Counted from the first letter of the stretch, positions 20,206-29,326 are shown. The stretch: 64,000 nt of DNA from Cribrihabitans marinus (GCF_900109035.1 NZ_FNYD01000002.1:248001-312000), one strand, 5' to 3'. The notes: a model not told the origin generated them from the letters alone. Numbers and translations: made by a program.

Positions 20206-21630
20206 TCAGAATTTCGACTCGATCCCCAGGGACACGGTGTATTCGGTGATGTCGAACCGGCTGTCATTCGAGGATTTGCGCCCCGCCCGCAGCCGCAGCA
20301 TCGGTGCGAATCCGGCATAGTCGTAACGGTCGAAGAACAGGTTGATGTCGCCATAGATCGACTCGTCCTGCCGCCCGCCCGGCACACGGATGAAGCCCGC
20401 GGACAGGTATTCGGGGTAGTCGGTATAGCCCAGAACCAGCCCCGCATCCACGCGCACCGGCCCGATCGGCCGGCCAAGCCCATAGGCCAGCCGCAGCGAG
20501 GCCGACCGGTAGCTGCCGTTTGGATGCTCGGCATCCGAGTCGCGCAGGGCAAGCGTCGCGGTCATGCTGTCGCCATTGTCGAGTGGCACGAAATAGCGCA
20601 GGCCGATCCCCAGGATGTCGGCGTCATTCGTGCTGTAGCGGGCCGAGAACCGGGTCTCGGCCGAGGCATGGGCCCGGATCCGCGAGCCGTCCGACAGCCG
20701 CCAGGTGCGCTCGCCGCCGACCCGGGCGAAATCATAGTTGCGCTCACCGCCCCACCAGGACGTGCCCAGCGCCACATCGACCGCCGCCGATCCGCCCATG
20801 CCCTCGGGACCAACGGCAAAGGCGTGCCGCAGCGAGACCTCGCCATAGGTCGAGGCGTAATCCGAATTGTCGACCTCGGGCGCCATCTCGCGCGCCTCGT
20901 CCGAGAACCGGACACGCTGCACGTAAAGCCGCCCGCCGACCGAGGTCAGGCTGCGGTCGGACTGCCGCAGCCGATAGCTGGTGGCGATGTCGAGTGAGCC
21001 GATCACCCCCGACAGCGCCTGCGCGCCGCCGCTCAGCCGGCCGGTGACCGGCACGCCGTCGATGACCTGCAGCGCGGTGTCGGCGCCGTTGTTGATGTTG
21101 CTGGATGGCCGCAACTCGCCGCGCAGGCGAAAGGACCACGGGTTGATCCGGCGCAGCACCTTGTAGTCACGGGCGATCAGCGCCTTGGCCTTGTCGTCCG
21201 GCGCATGAATGGCAGTGCGGCGCAGCCAGATCTGGGCGAGGGTGGGGCGCTCTTCTTGCAAAGCCAGTCGAGCGGCGAGCTGGGCCGCCTGGAACTTGTC
21301 GCCCGGGTCGTCGGACAGGCGATAGGCGCGGGCGGCCGATCTTCGCCCCGGCCCGGCCTGGCCCAATTGAGTCTGCGCGGTCGCCCGCATAAAGTGTATC
21401 AACGGGTCTTTCGGTCGGGCCTGCAACAAGGCATCGCTCAGCTTCAGCGCGACATCGGGCCGGCCGATGCGCAGGGCCTGCGCGGTCAGCGCGGCGCCCT
21501 GTTCGATCGTCACCGTCTGGGTGTTCGCCGCCTCCTGCGCGTCGGAGGGGGGCGCCGCGGACAGAAGGATAATCGACAGCGCCAGAACCCGCAGCCCCTT
21601 TCGCCAGATGGCAGACGGCTGAGTCAACAT
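20206..21630 (-). CDS. Slam-like outer-membrane protein (TPR plus beta-barrel, DUF560)
   Basis: A 474-residue protein with a signal peptide (ending APPSDAQ) and an N-terminal helical TPR region (residues about 40-160, ALRIGRPDVALKLSDALLQARPKDPLIHFMRATAQTQLG). The rest is a C-terminal beta-barrel rich in alternating aromatic/polar strands that ends in Phe, as outer-membrane barrels do. This is the layout of Slam (surface lipoprotein assembly modulator; type XI secretion) proteins, which move lipoproteins to the cell surface. The gene lies 13 bp downstream of a TbpB-like lipoprotein gene, the expected cargo position. Family assignment is from architecture and motifs, not from a search. Confidence 0.75.
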   Translation of the reverse strand: MLTQPSAIWRKGLRVLALSIILLSAAPPSDAQEAANTQTVTIEQGAALTAQALRIGRPDVALKLSDALLQARPKDPLIHFMRATAQTQLGQAGPGRRSAARAYRLSDDPGDKFQAAQLAARLALQEERPTLAQIWLRRTAIHAPDDKAKALIARDYKVLRRINPWSFRLRGELRPSSNINNGADTALQVIDGVPVTGRLSGGAQALSGVIGSLDIATSYRLRQSDRSLTSVGGRLYVQRVRFSDEAREMAPEVDNSDYASTYGEVSLRHAFAVGPEGMGGSAAVDVALGTSWWGGERNYDFARVGGERTWRLSDGSRIRAHASAETRFSARYSTNDADILGIGLRYFVPLDNGDSMTATLALRDSDAEHPNGSYRSASLRLAYGLGRPIGPVRVDAGLVLGYTDYPEYLSAGFIRVPGGRQDESIYGDINLFFDRYDYAGFAPMLRLRAGRKSSNDSRFDITEYTVSLGIESKF

Positions 21631-21643
21631 GGCATGGTCTTGG

Positions 21644-22612
21644 CTATCGTGTTGCGGTAAAGGCGCCGTATTCGGTGGTGGGCGCGTCGGTCAGCTGGTC
21701 GATATGATTGTTCACCTTCAACGCGCCGCCGACGGCAGTCGCCTCTTGTCCGGCGAACGCGCCGGCATATCCGCCGACCGCGGTGAAATCGTCCTTGATC
21801 ACGGTGCCGCTGAACGTGCCGTCCTCGTTAAGCCCCGTGATTTCGAAATTCAGGTTTTCCACCGGAGCGTTGGCATCCGGCGTTCCGTCGCCGTCGGTGT
21901 CGATGATCGGGTCGACCACGGTCCGGTCGAAGATGCCGCCGATGACGTTCTTGCCGCCATCACCGCTGAAATCCGCCTGTACGATGGTCGTTCCTGTGAT
22001 CTCGGCGATCTGAACCGGATTCCCGGACGTGCCGGTCGGCGGCAAGAGGTCGCCCTGGTCCCCCGCCCGGTTGAGAATGCCGACATATGTGCCGGTATAC
22101 GTAACCGAACCAAGGTCCGGAACGTTGCTGGCCAGCGGCTCGGAATAGGTGCCAGTGCGCGTGAAGTTGGCTCCGGCCAGGAACTGCGCGAACTGGCCGG
22201 ACCCGGCTGCCATCGCGACGATGCCATCCTCTTCGCTGACGAAGGCCAGATAGTGACGGGAGTCGCCGTCCACCTGTGACGTGAACGCCTGGAACCCAGG
22301 CACATCGAGACCCGGCTTGCGGACGTATTCCGCCGGAGCGCCGGCAACGTCGAAGCCCGCGCCACCGATCGAAAGCGTCGGCGGTGTGCTGCCGTCGCCC
22401 GGGTTGAAGGTCACGCTGTCGATTTCGTTTGCGATATCGGCGGGTGCTGCGATCTGAACCGTGTCGTCGATGACGATGTTGCCGTCACCGCTGGTGTCGC
22501 CACCGTCATCCTGTGTTCCACCGTCCAAATCCGGCGCCAAAGGAAATACGTCGCTCGCGCCGCATGCCGACAGCAGCGCCATCGCCGCGACCCCAAGCCA
22601 ATACCGCTTCAT
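21644..22612 (-). CDS. TbpB-like surface lipoprotein (putative Slam cargo)
   Basis: A 322-residue lipoprotein. The signal peptide MKRYWLGVAAMALLSAC has a clear lipobox (LSAC, Cys17) followed by Gly, which suits outer-membrane sorting. A Gly/Asp-rich linker follows. The C-terminal half has TbpB-barrel-like strands, above all GGYAGAFAGQEATAVGGAL and FSGDGGKNVIGGIFD, echoing the G-x-F-x-G-x-x-A-x-E-x-G-G pattern of transferrin-binding-protein-B barrels. The ligand is unknown. The start at 22612 has GAGGTTGAGGCAG upstream and creates the lipobox signal; an ATG 11 codons earlier would not. It is divergent from thyX. Confidence 0.75.
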   Translation of the reverse strand: MKRYWLGVAAMALLSACGASDVFPLAPDLDGGTQDDGGDTSGDGNIVIDDTVQIAAPADIANEIDSVTFNPGDGSTPPTLSIGGAGFDVAGAPAEYVRKPGLDVPGFQAFTSQVDGDSRHYLAFVSEEDGIVAMAAGSGQFAQFLAGANFTRTGTYSEPLASNVPDLGSVTYTGTYVGILNRAGDQGDLLPPTGTSGNPVQIAEITGTTIVQADFSGDGGKNVIGGIFDRTVVDPIIDTDGDGTPDANAPVENLNFEITGLNEDGTFSGTVIKDDFTAVGGYAGAFAGQEATAVGGALKVNNHIDQLTDAPTTEYGAFTATR

Positions 22613-22751
22613 CTGCCTCAACCTCGAAGAAATTCGTTTTGCCAAACGCTGTGGTACGGGCCGTGAAAAGTCAATGACAATCGGGTCGTGATCGTGACAA
22701 CCGTGGCGATAAAGTGACCCCTATATAGCTGTTCACTGTCAGCCGGGGTCA

Positions 22752-22765
22752 AGATATAGTTATCT
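22752..22765. promoter_or_regulatory. inverted repeat in the lipoprotein-thyX intergenic region
   Basis: AGATA-TAGT-TATCT is a perfect 5-bp inverted repeat 38-51 bp before the thyX start. It could be an operator for either divergent gene or part of an AT-rich promoter. Nothing identifies the regulator. Confidence 0.3.
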
Positions 22766-22803
22766 CGTCCCGAGTCGGACTCGCCCAGAACAAGGAGCCT
22801 TCC

Positions 22804-23718
22804 ATGCCGCTGTCGCCCGAGCAACTCGCCGAAATCGAAGCTCAGCGCGGGCAGGTCCAGCCCACGCGCCGCGTGGTCGCGCCGGGCATGGAGGAGCATC
22901 TCTATACCGCCTATCCGGTGCTCGATCACGGTTTCGTCCGGGTGGTCGACTACATGGGCGACGACGCGGCGATCTGCCAGGCGGCGCGGGTGAGCTATGG
23001 CAAGGGCACGAAATCGGTGCAGAACGACGAGGGGCTGATCCGCTACCTGATGCGGCACTGGCATTCGACCCCGTTCGAGATGTGCGAGATCAAGCTGCAT
23101 GTGAAACTGCCGGTTTTCGTGGCACGGCAATGGATCCGGCACCGCACCGCCAATGTGAACGAGTATTCGGCGCGCTATTCGATCCTGGACCGGGAATTCT
23201 ACATCCCCGCGCCCGAGCATGTCGCGGCGCAGTCGGCGGTCAACAACCAGGGTCGTGGTGCGGCATTGCAGGGCGACGAGGCGGCGCGGGTGCTGGAGAT
23301 CCTCAAATCCGACAGCGCGCGGGCCTATGACAACTACGAGGCGATGATCTCGCAGGATGGCCAGGAGGGCCTTGCGCGCGAACTGGCGCGAATGAACCTG
23401 CCGGCCAATATCTACACGCAATGGTACTGGAAGGTGGACCTGCACAACCTCTTTCATTTCCTGCGCCTGCGGGCGGATGCCCATGCGCAGTACGAGATCC
23501 GAGTCTATGCGGACGAGATCAGCCGCATCGTGGCCGATTGGGTGCCGTTTGCCCATCGCGCGTTCGAGGACTACCGCATGGGCGCGGTGAACCTGTCGGC
23601 GCAGATGGTCGACAGCCTGCGCCGGATGCTGCGCGGCGAAGAGGTGACGCAGGCGACATCCGGCCTGTCGGCGCGCGAATGGCGCGAGTTCCGCGATATC
23701 CTGGATGCGCCCGAATAG
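22804..23718 (+). CDS. thyX: FAD-dependent thymidylate synthase
   Basis: A 304-residue flavin-dependent thymidylate synthase that makes dTMP from dUMP with methylenetetrahydrofolate and NADPH. The ThyX signature RHR-x7-S is intact ([15 protein letters not shown]). The C-terminal [19 protein letters not shown] helix and the Arg/Gln-rich substrate region are normal. About 50 extra N-terminal residues precede the core, as in other alphaproteobacteria. The start has ACAAGGAGCCTTCC upstream. Confidence 0.96.
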   Translation: MPLSPEQLAEIEAQRGQVQPTRRVVAPGMEEHLYTAYPVLDHGFVRVVDYMGDDAAICQAARVSYGKGTKSVQNDEGLIRYLMRHWHSTPFEMCEIKLHVKLPVFVARQWIRHRTANVNEYSARYSILDREFYIPAPEHVAAQSAVNNQGRGAALQGDEAARVLEILKSDSARAYDNYEAMISQDGQEGLARELARMNLPANIYTQWYWKVDLHNLFHFLRLRADAHAQYEIRVYADEISRIVADWVPFAHRAFEDYRMGAVNLSAQMVDSLRRMLRGEEVTQATSGLSAREWREFRDILDAPE

Positions 23719-23779
23719 GGCCGGCCCGCGTCATGCCATTGAGCGGGCTGCCGGACAGGACGGTGCGGCCGGTCGGCGC

Positions 23780-23809
23780 ACGACGCCCCGGGCGGACCCG
23801 GAGCGTCGT
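23780..23809. terminator. bidirectional hairpin between thyX and cspA
   Basis: ACGACGC (23780-23786) pairs with GCGTCGT (23803-23809) around a further CCGGG/CCCGG inner stem. It sits between two convergent genes. There is no T-run, so it is a terminator-like hairpin rather than a classical one. Confidence 0.5.
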
Positions 23810-23813
23810 CGGA

Positions 23814-24020
23814 TCAAATGGCCTTGATCTCTCCGGCCATCTGACGGCCATCGCGCCCGTCGATCAGTTCGTATTCCAGCTTCTGGTTGTCGGCGAGCCC
23901 GGTCAGCCCGGATCTCTCCACGGCCGAGATGTGAACGAACACATCCTTGCCGCCGTCGTCGGGTGCGATGAACCCGTAGCCCTTGGTGCTGTTGAACCAT
24001 TTCACGGTGCCGGTCGGCAT
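23814..24020 (-). CDS. cspA: cold-shock domain protein (CspA family)
   Basis: A 68-residue single cold-shock domain that binds single-stranded RNA/DNA. It starts TGTVKWFNSTKGYGFI, with RNP1 KGYGFI and RNP2 VFVHIS, and ends with an EYEL...GEIKAI strand. The length is that of a minimal CspA. The 5' leader toward the divergent ArsC-type gene is 217 bp, long enough for the structured leaders common in csp mRNAs, but no defined structure was worked out. Confidence 0.95.
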   Translation of the reverse strand: MPTGTVKWFNSTKGYGFIAPDDGGKDVFVHISAVERSGLTGLADNQKLEYELIDGRDGRQMAGEIKAI

Positions 24021-24175
24021 GGTCCCGTGTCTCCTTCTGCCTTGCCATTCACCCCGGTGCGGCGGGGCGTCTTGTGGCGGAACGGATCGGGAAACCGGCC
24101 GTCACGCGGGTCGCGGTATGCCGGCCGGGCCGTCGGTCTCGCCGGTGTCAGGATTGCATGGTGGTGCCAAAAATC

Positions 24176-24197
24176 AAGAAAAAGGGGCCGCGGCCCC
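24176..24197 (-). terminator. orphan terminator-like palindrome facing the minus strand
   Basis: GGGGCCGCGGCCCC (24184-24197) is a perfect palindrome. On the minus strand it is followed by a T-rich tract (complement of the A-rich bases just before 24184). No minus-strand gene ends here; it could stop read-through from the buf operon before cspA. Confidence 0.45.
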
Positions 24198-24237
24198 GCA
24201 TTTGCCGGGTTTCCGCCCGGCCGGATCAGGAGGACTC

Positions 24238-24555
24238 ATGAGACTCTACGGATTGAAGACCTGTGACACCTGCCGCAAGGCGCTGAAGTCGTTGCCCGAC
24301 GCGGAATTCGTCGATGTGCGCGCGCAGGGCATGCCCGTGGACGTCCTTGATCGGGCGCTGGCCAAGTTCGGCGATGCCCTGGTCAACACGAGGTCGACCA
24401 CCTGGCGCGGCCTGGACATGGCGGAACGGGAGCGGCCGCCACGCGTGTTGCTGACCGAGCACCCGGCGCTGATGAAGCGGCCGTTGATCGAGGCGGATGG
24501 CGCGCTGTTCCTGGGGTGGACGGAGCGAACGCGCGCGGCGCTCGGCGTCGCCTGA
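24238..24555 (+). CDS. ArsC/Spx-family thioredoxin-fold protein
   Basis: A 105-residue member of the ArsC/Spx/YffB group. The N-terminal CxxC (MRLYGLKTCDTCRKALKSL, Cys9 and Cys12) and the later ALMKRPLIEADGALFLGW segment with the Arg-Pro element are family marks. Whether it reduces arsenate, acts on glutathione disulfides or has an Spx-like role cannot be told; no arsenic genes are nearby. The start at 24238 has TCAGGAGGACTC, a strong site. It converges with the buf operon (13-bp gap). Confidence 0.85.
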   Translation: MRLYGLKTCDTCRKALKSLPDAEFVDVRAQGMPVDVLDRALAKFGDALVNTRSTTWRGLDMAERERPPRVLLTEHPALMKRPLIEADGALFLGWTERTRAALGVA

Positions 24556-24568
24556 GAGACGGCGTGCC

Positions 24569-25132
24569 TCAGGCCAGCGCCGGCTGCGCCCGGCGGCGCA
24601 GAAGCGTGTCGACCGAGAGGACGCCCGCACCCTTGACCACGATGTAGGTCAGCAGGAAGATCCAGAACAGGCGCTGGTCCATGATGACGCTGTCGGGGAA
24701 GCGATCGAACCAGGCACCGAGCGTTTTTTCGTCGGTCGCGCCGTGGCCATAGACGTCGGTCAGCGATTGCACGATCACGAAGCCGATCATGCCAAGCGCG
24801 GCCAGCCGTGTGGCCAGGCCGATCACGATGAGCAGCGGCAGCAGGAACTCGGCATAGGTTCCGGCCATCACGACGACCCAATGGAAGAACCCGAGCTGCG
24901 ACGCGTCGTATCCCACCGCCTCGAACTGTTTCGGAAAGATCTGGCTGTAGGCGCCGATCGAGGGGCTGAAGAGGCCGAACACGCCATCGCCCAGCTTGGT
25001 CAGGCCGGAGTTCCAGAAGTAGAGCAGCAGGGTGGCGGCGAAGGTGAACCGGGCAAAGAGCGGCAGCAGCCAGTCGCCCGCGCGCTCGACCATGTTGAAG
25101 ACAGACCTGTAGATCGAGACGAGTGCGTGCAT
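24569..25132 (-). CDS. DoxX family membrane protein, last gene of the buf operon
   Basis: A 187-residue DoxX-type inner-membrane protein with four hydrophobic segments (about residues 24-42, 82-105, 110-128 and 155-172). The SGLTKLGDGVF and HWVVVMAGTYAEFLLPLLI stretches are typical. DoxX proteins are often linked to redox or respiratory functions. Homologues commonly follow DUF692-DUF2063 genes, so it is probably part of the bufferin system, perhaps as BufD. It starts 4 bp after the bufC stop codon, with AAAAAGGTAAGCCC as ribosome-binding site. Confidence 0.88.
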   Translation of the reverse strand: MHALVSIYRSVFNMVERAGDWLLPLFARFTFAATLLLYFWNSGLTKLGDGVFGLFSPSIGAYSQIFPKQFEAVGYDASQLGFFHWVVVMAGTYAEFLLPLLIVIGLATRLAALGMIGFVIVQSLTDVYGHGATDEKTLGAWFDRFPDSVIMDQRLFWIFLLTYIVVKGAGVLSVDTLLRRRAQPALA

Positions 25133-25136
25133 GGGC

Positions 25137-25889
25137 TTACCTTTTTGCGTCAAAAGAAGTGATGGCGCCGCCCGCAAGCAGCAAAGTGAGCGATGCGCCC
25201 AGATCGTGTTCCGGGTCTTCCTGCGTGGCCGCGTAGAACGCCTCACCGAGGGTGCGGCCACCTTGCAGGGCCTGGACCAGAGCAGCGCCGCCGGGTGGCA
25301 GGAGATGCGGTTCCGGGTCGAACTCCGGACGCAGGATAAGCACATCCTGCGCGCCTGGTTCGGGCTTCGGCGCGCCATCACGGGTGTTGTAGAGCCAGAG
25401 CGCGTGGATCGGCCAGCGCGACCGGACAAGCTGCGCCGCAGGCGCAAGCGTGGGGCGCAGGGCCAGCAGCCGGTCGGGGTCGAGAGCCAGCGCCTGCGGG
25501 TCGATCGGCGCGGCATCTGCAGCGTGGTAGGATCGGCGCAGCGCCAGTTCCAGCCGCGCGACATCCGGCAGATAGCCCAGGTGGGACAGCTGTTCAGTGC
25601 GGGCCAGTAACTCCGGGAAGTGCTCGCCGTAGTGCATCATCAAGGGCGAGCTGGGCGGGTGCGCGCGCAGGTAGAGGCCCGCCAGCCCCTCCATGTTCGC
25701 CGTGCCCAGCATCCTGGTGATGACGGGAAAGGCTTCCTTCATGGCCTCCGTCAACGACACCGCGACGTTGTTGCGATAGACGTTGAACCGGCGACCGGCC
25801 GGCCGCGCCGCGCCGTCGCTCAGCCCTCCGGGAACGGCCTGCGAAGGGTTCAGGAGCGCGTCGCGGAATTCGTCCTGGGTGACGCTCAT
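25137..25889 (-). CDS. bufC: BufC-like DUF2063 protein, partner of the MNIO enzyme
   Basis: A 250-residue DUF2063 protein. The N-terminal domain has the conserved [24 protein letters not shown] stretch (residues about 33-56) and [12 protein letters not shown]. In characterised systems a protein of this kind binds the precursor leader and forms a complex with the DUF692 (MNIO) enzyme, acting as a RiPP-recognition partner. The C-terminal half is less conserved. Its ATG overlaps the bufB stop by 4 bp, so the two are translationally coupled, in keeping with complex formation. Confidence 0.88.
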   Translation of the reverse strand: MSVTQDEFRDALLNPSQAVPGGLSDGAARPAGRRFNVYRNNVAVSLTEAMKEAFPVITRMLGTANMEGLAGLYLRAHPPSSPLMMHYGEHFPELLARTEQLSHLGYLPDVARLELALRRSYHAADAAPIDPQALALDPDRLLALRPTLAPAAQLVRSRWPIHALWLYNTRDGAPKPEPGAQDVLILRPEFDPEPHLLPPGGAALVQALQGGRTLGEAFYAATQEDPEHDLGASLTLLLAGGAITSFDAKR

Positions 25890-26743
25890 GCCGGTATCCG
25901 GTCCAGTGCCGCCTGCGCGCGGATGGCCTCGGCCCGCAGGACAGGCCAGTCGGGCACGTCGGTGTCCCATTCCACCAGCACCGGTTTCGGCCCCGAACGG
26001 TCGAGCACATGGTCGAGCAGTGCCCAGACCGGATCGACCACCTCGCGCCCGTGGCTGTCGATCAGAAGCGGCGCGCCGTGATCGTCCTCGTCCTCGTCAT
26101 GGCCGCCGAGATGCAGCTCACCGACCTGTTCGAGCGGGAAGGCGTCGATGTAGCCTTGCGGCGAGAAGTCGAGATTGGTGGCCGAGACAAAGACGTTGTT
26201 GACGTCCAGCAGCAGGCCGCAGCCGGTGCGCCGCGCGATCTCGGCCAGGAAGTCGAACTCGGACCACGTGCTTTCGTCAAAGGCGAGATAGCTGGACGGG
26301 TTTTCGAGCAGCATCCGGCGCCCCACCGCTTCCTGCACCTGGTCGATATGATCGCAGACGCGCGCCAGGGTGCCGTCGGTATAGGGCAGGGGCAGAAGGT
26401 CGTTCAGGAAGTGGCTGTCATGGGTGGACCAGGCCAGGTGCTCGGAGAAGCTCGCGGGGTTCAGCCATCCGACGAGGTGCTTCAGCCGGGCCAGGTGATC
26501 GCGGTCCAGAGGGGCCTCGCCGCCGATGGACAGGCCGACGCCATGCACCGAGATCGGGAAGCGTTCGGACAGGTGGCGCAGCTGCGCCAGCGGACGGCCG
26601 CCATCGCCCATGTAGTTCTCGGCATGGATCTCGAGCCAGGTCACCGGCCCGGGATCGTCGAGCAGGTCCCGGAAATGCTGCGGCTTGTAGCCGACACCCG
26701 GTCCGGCGGGCAGGCCCAGGGGGCGATGCGTGTTGTCCAGCAT
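25886..26743 (-). CDS. bufB: BufB-like DUF692 multinuclear iron oxidase (MNIO)
   Basis: A 285-residue DUF692 TIM-barrel enzyme. MNIO enzymes oxidise Cys or other residues in ribosomal peptides using a di- or tri-iron centre. Likely metal ligands are visible: His in [11 protein letters not shown], Glu and His in FSEHLAW, Glu-Asn in LLENPSSYL, Asp-Asn-Asn in [10 protein letters not shown], two His in ELHLGGHDE, Asp/His in IDSHG and Glu in [10 protein letters not shown]. The full set looks intact. It follows bufA after 67 bp containing a GC hairpin. The start ATG matches the family N terminus ([13 protein letters not shown]). Confidence 0.92.
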   Translation of the reverse strand: MLDNTHRPLGLPAGPGVGYKPQHFRDLLDDPGPVTWLEIHAENYMGDGGRPLAQLRHLSERFPISVHGVGLSIGGEAPLDRDHLARLKHLVGWLNPASFSEHLAWSTHDSHFLNDLLPLPYTDGTLARVCDHIDQVQEAVGRRMLLENPSSYLAFDESTWSEFDFLAEIARRTGCGLLLDVNNVFVSATNLDFSPQGYIDAFPLEQVGELHLGGHDEDEDDHGAPLLIDSHGREVVDPVWALLDHVLDRSGPKPVLVEWDTDVPDWPVLRAEAIRAQAALDRIPA

Positions 26744-26770
26744 CCGAGATCCTCCTGTCAGGTGCGGCAG

Positions 26771-26793
26771 AGGGGGCGGACGGGCCGCCCCCT
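26771..26793 (-). terminator. intercistronic hairpin between bufA and bufB
   Basis: A perfect 9-bp stem, AGGGGGCGG (26771-26779) with CCGCCCCCT (26785-26793), encloses a 5-nt loop. It lies in the 67-bp gap between bufA and bufB on the transcribed strand. Without a T-run it is more likely a 3'-end stabiliser or partial attenuator than a full terminator. Confidence 0.55.
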
Positions 26794-26810
26794 GTCACAT
26801 CCGTGGGACA

Positions 26811-27116
26811 TCAGGACGGAAGGTCGCGCTCCAGTGCTTCGAGCGAGCCGCTGCGCTCGGTTCCGTCCGCCATCTCGGGCAGCTCGATTTCCGTGCAGGT
26901 GCCGGCATCGACAAGAGTCCAGGCATTGCCCTGGTAGTCGACGGTCGAGGTGCCGGCGCAGGTGGTTCCGGGGCCGGCGGCACAGTCGTTCTGACCCGCC
27001 AGCGACACGCCATAGCACTTTTCCTTGGCCTGGGCGCTTGCGGTGGTGGTGGTCACGGCCGTCAGCGCGGCAGCGACGGCGCCGGCAACGGCGAGGGATT
27101 TGGTGGTGTTCGACAT
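26811..27116 (-). CDS. bufA: bufferin precursor BufA1-like (DUF2282)
   Basis: A 101-residue DUF2282 protein with an Ala/Thr-rich signal peptide (cleavage likely after ASA, residue 28) and four Cys at 34, 45, 53 and 74. The core is [19 protein letters not shown], then [16 protein letters not shown] and AGTCTEIE, the standard DUF2282 pattern. Family work shows such proteins are exported ribosomal peptides whose Cys residues are converted to copper-binding heterocycles by the MNIO enzyme, limiting copper stress. Here this is inferred from the operon. The ribosome-binding site is AGAGGATTGACG. The 218-bp leader region has no promoter I can name. Confidence 0.93.
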   Translation of the reverse strand: MSNTTKSLAVAGAVAAALTAVTTTTASAQAKEKCYGVSLAGQNDCAAGPGTTCAGTSTVDYQGNAWTLVDAGTCTEIELPEMADGTERSGSLEALERDLPS

Positions 27117-27304
27117 CTCGTCAATCCTCTTGGGTTTGCGACAGAATTTGCGAATGCCCCGAACTTAGCGGCTCGGGTTCGTTGGTTGAACTCACGAGCA
27201 CGTGTCTCACGCAGGCGTCAGGGCGCGTCAGAACCCGGGAGTTCGCAAGGAATTGTTTTTAAGGGAAAAACAGCACGGCTGAAACATGCCGTCCGGAACT
27301 GGGG

Positions 27305-27328
27305 GCCGGCCCGTGGCAACGGGCCGGC
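27305..27328 (-). terminator. strong hairpin after thrS
   Basis: GCCGGCCCGT (27305-27314) pairs perfectly with ACGGGCCGGC (27319-27328) around a 4-nt loop, 6 bp past the thrS stop codon. There is no T-run on the minus strand, so it is terminator-like only. Confidence 0.55.
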
Positions 27329-27334
27329 GAAATG

Positions 27335-29326
27335 TTACAACTGGTCGGGCGGTGTCGCGGCCGTGGAGAGTTCCTTGATCGCATCCTCGAGCGAGGCCAC
27401 GCTGGTCTGTTTCTCGCCCAGGCGGCGGATGCTGACGGTGCGTTCCTCGACCTCTCGGTGGCCGACGGCCAGGATCACCGGAACCTTGCCCACCGAATGC
27501 TCTCGGACCTTGTAGTTGATCTTCTCGTTGCGGATGTCGGCCTCGGCGCGCACGCCGGCGGCGGTCAGATCGGCCACGACCTCGCGCACATAGTCGTCCG
27601 CCTCCGAGGTGATCGAGGCCACGACAACCTGCCGCGGGGCCAGCCAGAAGGGCAGCTTGCCTTCCCAATTCTCGATCAGGATGCCGATGAACCGCTCGAA
27701 CGAGCCAAGGCAGGCGCGGTGCAGCATGTAGGGGCGGTGCTTGTCGCCATCCGCCGCGATATAGGTCGCGCCCAGACGTTCGGGCAGGTTCGGGTCGACC
27801 TGGAAGGTGCCGCATTGCCAGACCCGGCCGATCGCGTCGGTCAGGTAGAAATCCAGCTTGGGACCGTAGAAGGCACCGTCGCCCGGCTCGAGCGTATAGT
27901 CGCGCCCGACCGCCTTGATCGCCTTTTCCAGCGCGTTCTCGACATAGTCCCAGGACTCGTCGGACCCGACGCGCTTTTCCGGGCGGGTGGCGAACTTGAT
28001 CTCGAACTCGGGAAAGCCCAGCTCGCGATAGACATCGGCCAGGAAGTCGATGAAGCGGGCGCACTCCTCCTGGATCTGCTCTTCGGTGCAGAAGATATGC
28101 GCGTCGTCCTGGGTGAACCCGCGCACCCGCATGATGCCGTGCAGGGCGCCCGACGGTTCGAACCGCGCGCAGGACCCGAACTCGGCCAGCCGCAGGGGCA
28201 GGTCGCGATAGGATTTGAGCCCCTGGTTGAACACCTGGACATGGCAGGGGCAGTTCATCGGCTTGAGCGCGTTGATCCGGGTTTCTGCCCGGTTCTTGGC
28301 GCTGGCATCGTCGGTCTCGCCGTCGCGGCTCTCGTCCACCTCGACCAGGAACATATGGTGTTGATACTTGTCCCAGTGGCCGGACTTCTCCCACAGCTTG
28401 CGGTCGACCACCTGCGGGGTGTTGATTTCCTGATACCCGCCGGCGCGCTGCTTGCGGCGCATGTAATCCTGCAGCTGGGTATAGACGGTCCAGCCGTTGG
28501 GATGCCAGAAGACCTGCCCCGGCGCCTCTTCCTGCATGTGGAACAGGTCCATCTCGCGGCCCAGCTTGCGGTGGTCGCGCTTGGCGGCCTCCTCCAGCAT
28601 GTGCAGATGCGCCTTGAGCTGTTCCTTGTTCTGGAACGCCACGCCATAGATCCGCTGCAGCATCGCCCGGCTGCTGTCGCCGCGCCAATAGGCACCGGCG
28701 ATGGACATCAGCTTGAACGCGTCGCCGGGCACCTGGCCGGTATGCTGCAGATGCGGGCCGCGGCACAGGTCCTGCCAGTCGCCATGCCAGTACATGCGCA
28801 GCGGCTCGTCGCCGGGAATCGCCTCGATCAGTTCGACCTTGTAGGGCTCGTCATTGGCCTGGTAATGCGCGATGGCGCGGTCGCGGTCCCAGACTTCGGT
28901 GGTCACCGGGTCGCGCTTGTTGATGATTTCCTTCATCTTCTTCTCGATCGCGCCCAGGTCCTCGGGCGTGAACGGCTCGTCCCGGTCGAAATCGTAGTAC
29001 CAGCCGTTTTCGATCACCGGGCCGATGGTGACGCGGGTGTCGGGCCAGATCTCCTGCACGGCGCGGGCCATGATATGGGCCAGGTCGTGGCGGATCAGCT
29101 CGTTGGCCTGCTCAGCGTCCTTCATCGTGTGGATGGCGATCTGCGCATCCTCCTCGATGGGCCATTGCAGGTCCCAGTGCCGGCCGTTCACGGTGGCCGA
29201 GATGGCCTTTTTCGCCAGCGAGGTCGAGATGTCGGCGGCGACCTGCGCCGGGGTCACGCCGGCCTTGTAGTCGCGCGCATTGCCATCGGGGAAGGTCAGG
29301 GAAACGTGTCTGGTGTCCAGGGCCAT
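27335..29326 (-). CDS. thrS: threonyl-tRNA synthetase
   Basis: A 663-residue class II synthetase charging tRNA-Thr. Domains in order are an N-terminal TGS domain ([23 protein letters not shown]), the editing domain with HxxxH (RHDLAHIMA), the catalytic core ([24 protein letters not shown], then the motif 2 and motif 3 arginines) and the anticodon-binding domain ([18 protein letters not shown]). The start at 29326 gives the usual N terminus and has GAGGAGAGCCGAT upstream. No T-box leader is present, as expected for alphaproteobacteria. Confidence 0.97.
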   Translation of the reverse strand: MALDTRHVSLTFPDGNARDYKAGVTPAQVAADISTSLAKKAISATVNGRHWDLQWPIEEDAQIAIHTMKDAEQANELIRHDLAHIMARAVQEIWPDTRVTIGPVIENGWYYDFDRDEPFTPEDLGAIEKKMKEIINKRDPVTTEVWDRDRAIAHYQANDEPYKVELIEAIPGDEPLRMYWHGDWQDLCRGPHLQHTGQVPGDAFKLMSIAGAYWRGDSSRAMLQRIYGVAFQNKEQLKAHLHMLEEAAKRDHRKLGREMDLFHMQEEAPGQVFWHPNGWTVYTQLQDYMRRKQRAGGYQEINTPQVVDRKLWEKSGHWDKYQHHMFLVEVDESRDGETDDASAKNRAETRINALKPMNCPCHVQVFNQGLKSYRDLPLRLAEFGSCARFEPSGALHGIMRVRGFTQDDAHIFCTEEQIQEECARFIDFLADVYRELGFPEFEIKFATRPEKRVGSDESWDYVENALEKAIKAVGRDYTLEPGDGAFYGPKLDFYLTDAIGRVWQCGTFQVDPNLPERLGATYIAADGDKHRPYMLHRACLGSFERFIGILIENWEGKLPFWLAPRQVVVASITSEADDYVREVVADLTAAGVRAEADIRNEKINYKVREHSVGKVPVILAVGHREVEERTVSIRRLGEKQTSVASLEDAIKELSTAATPPDQL

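Noticed and set aside
24238-24555. Arsenate reductase of an ars operon.
   Set aside because: No arsR, arsB, acr3 or arsH gene is nearby, and the CxxC version fits the general ArsC/Spx group better.
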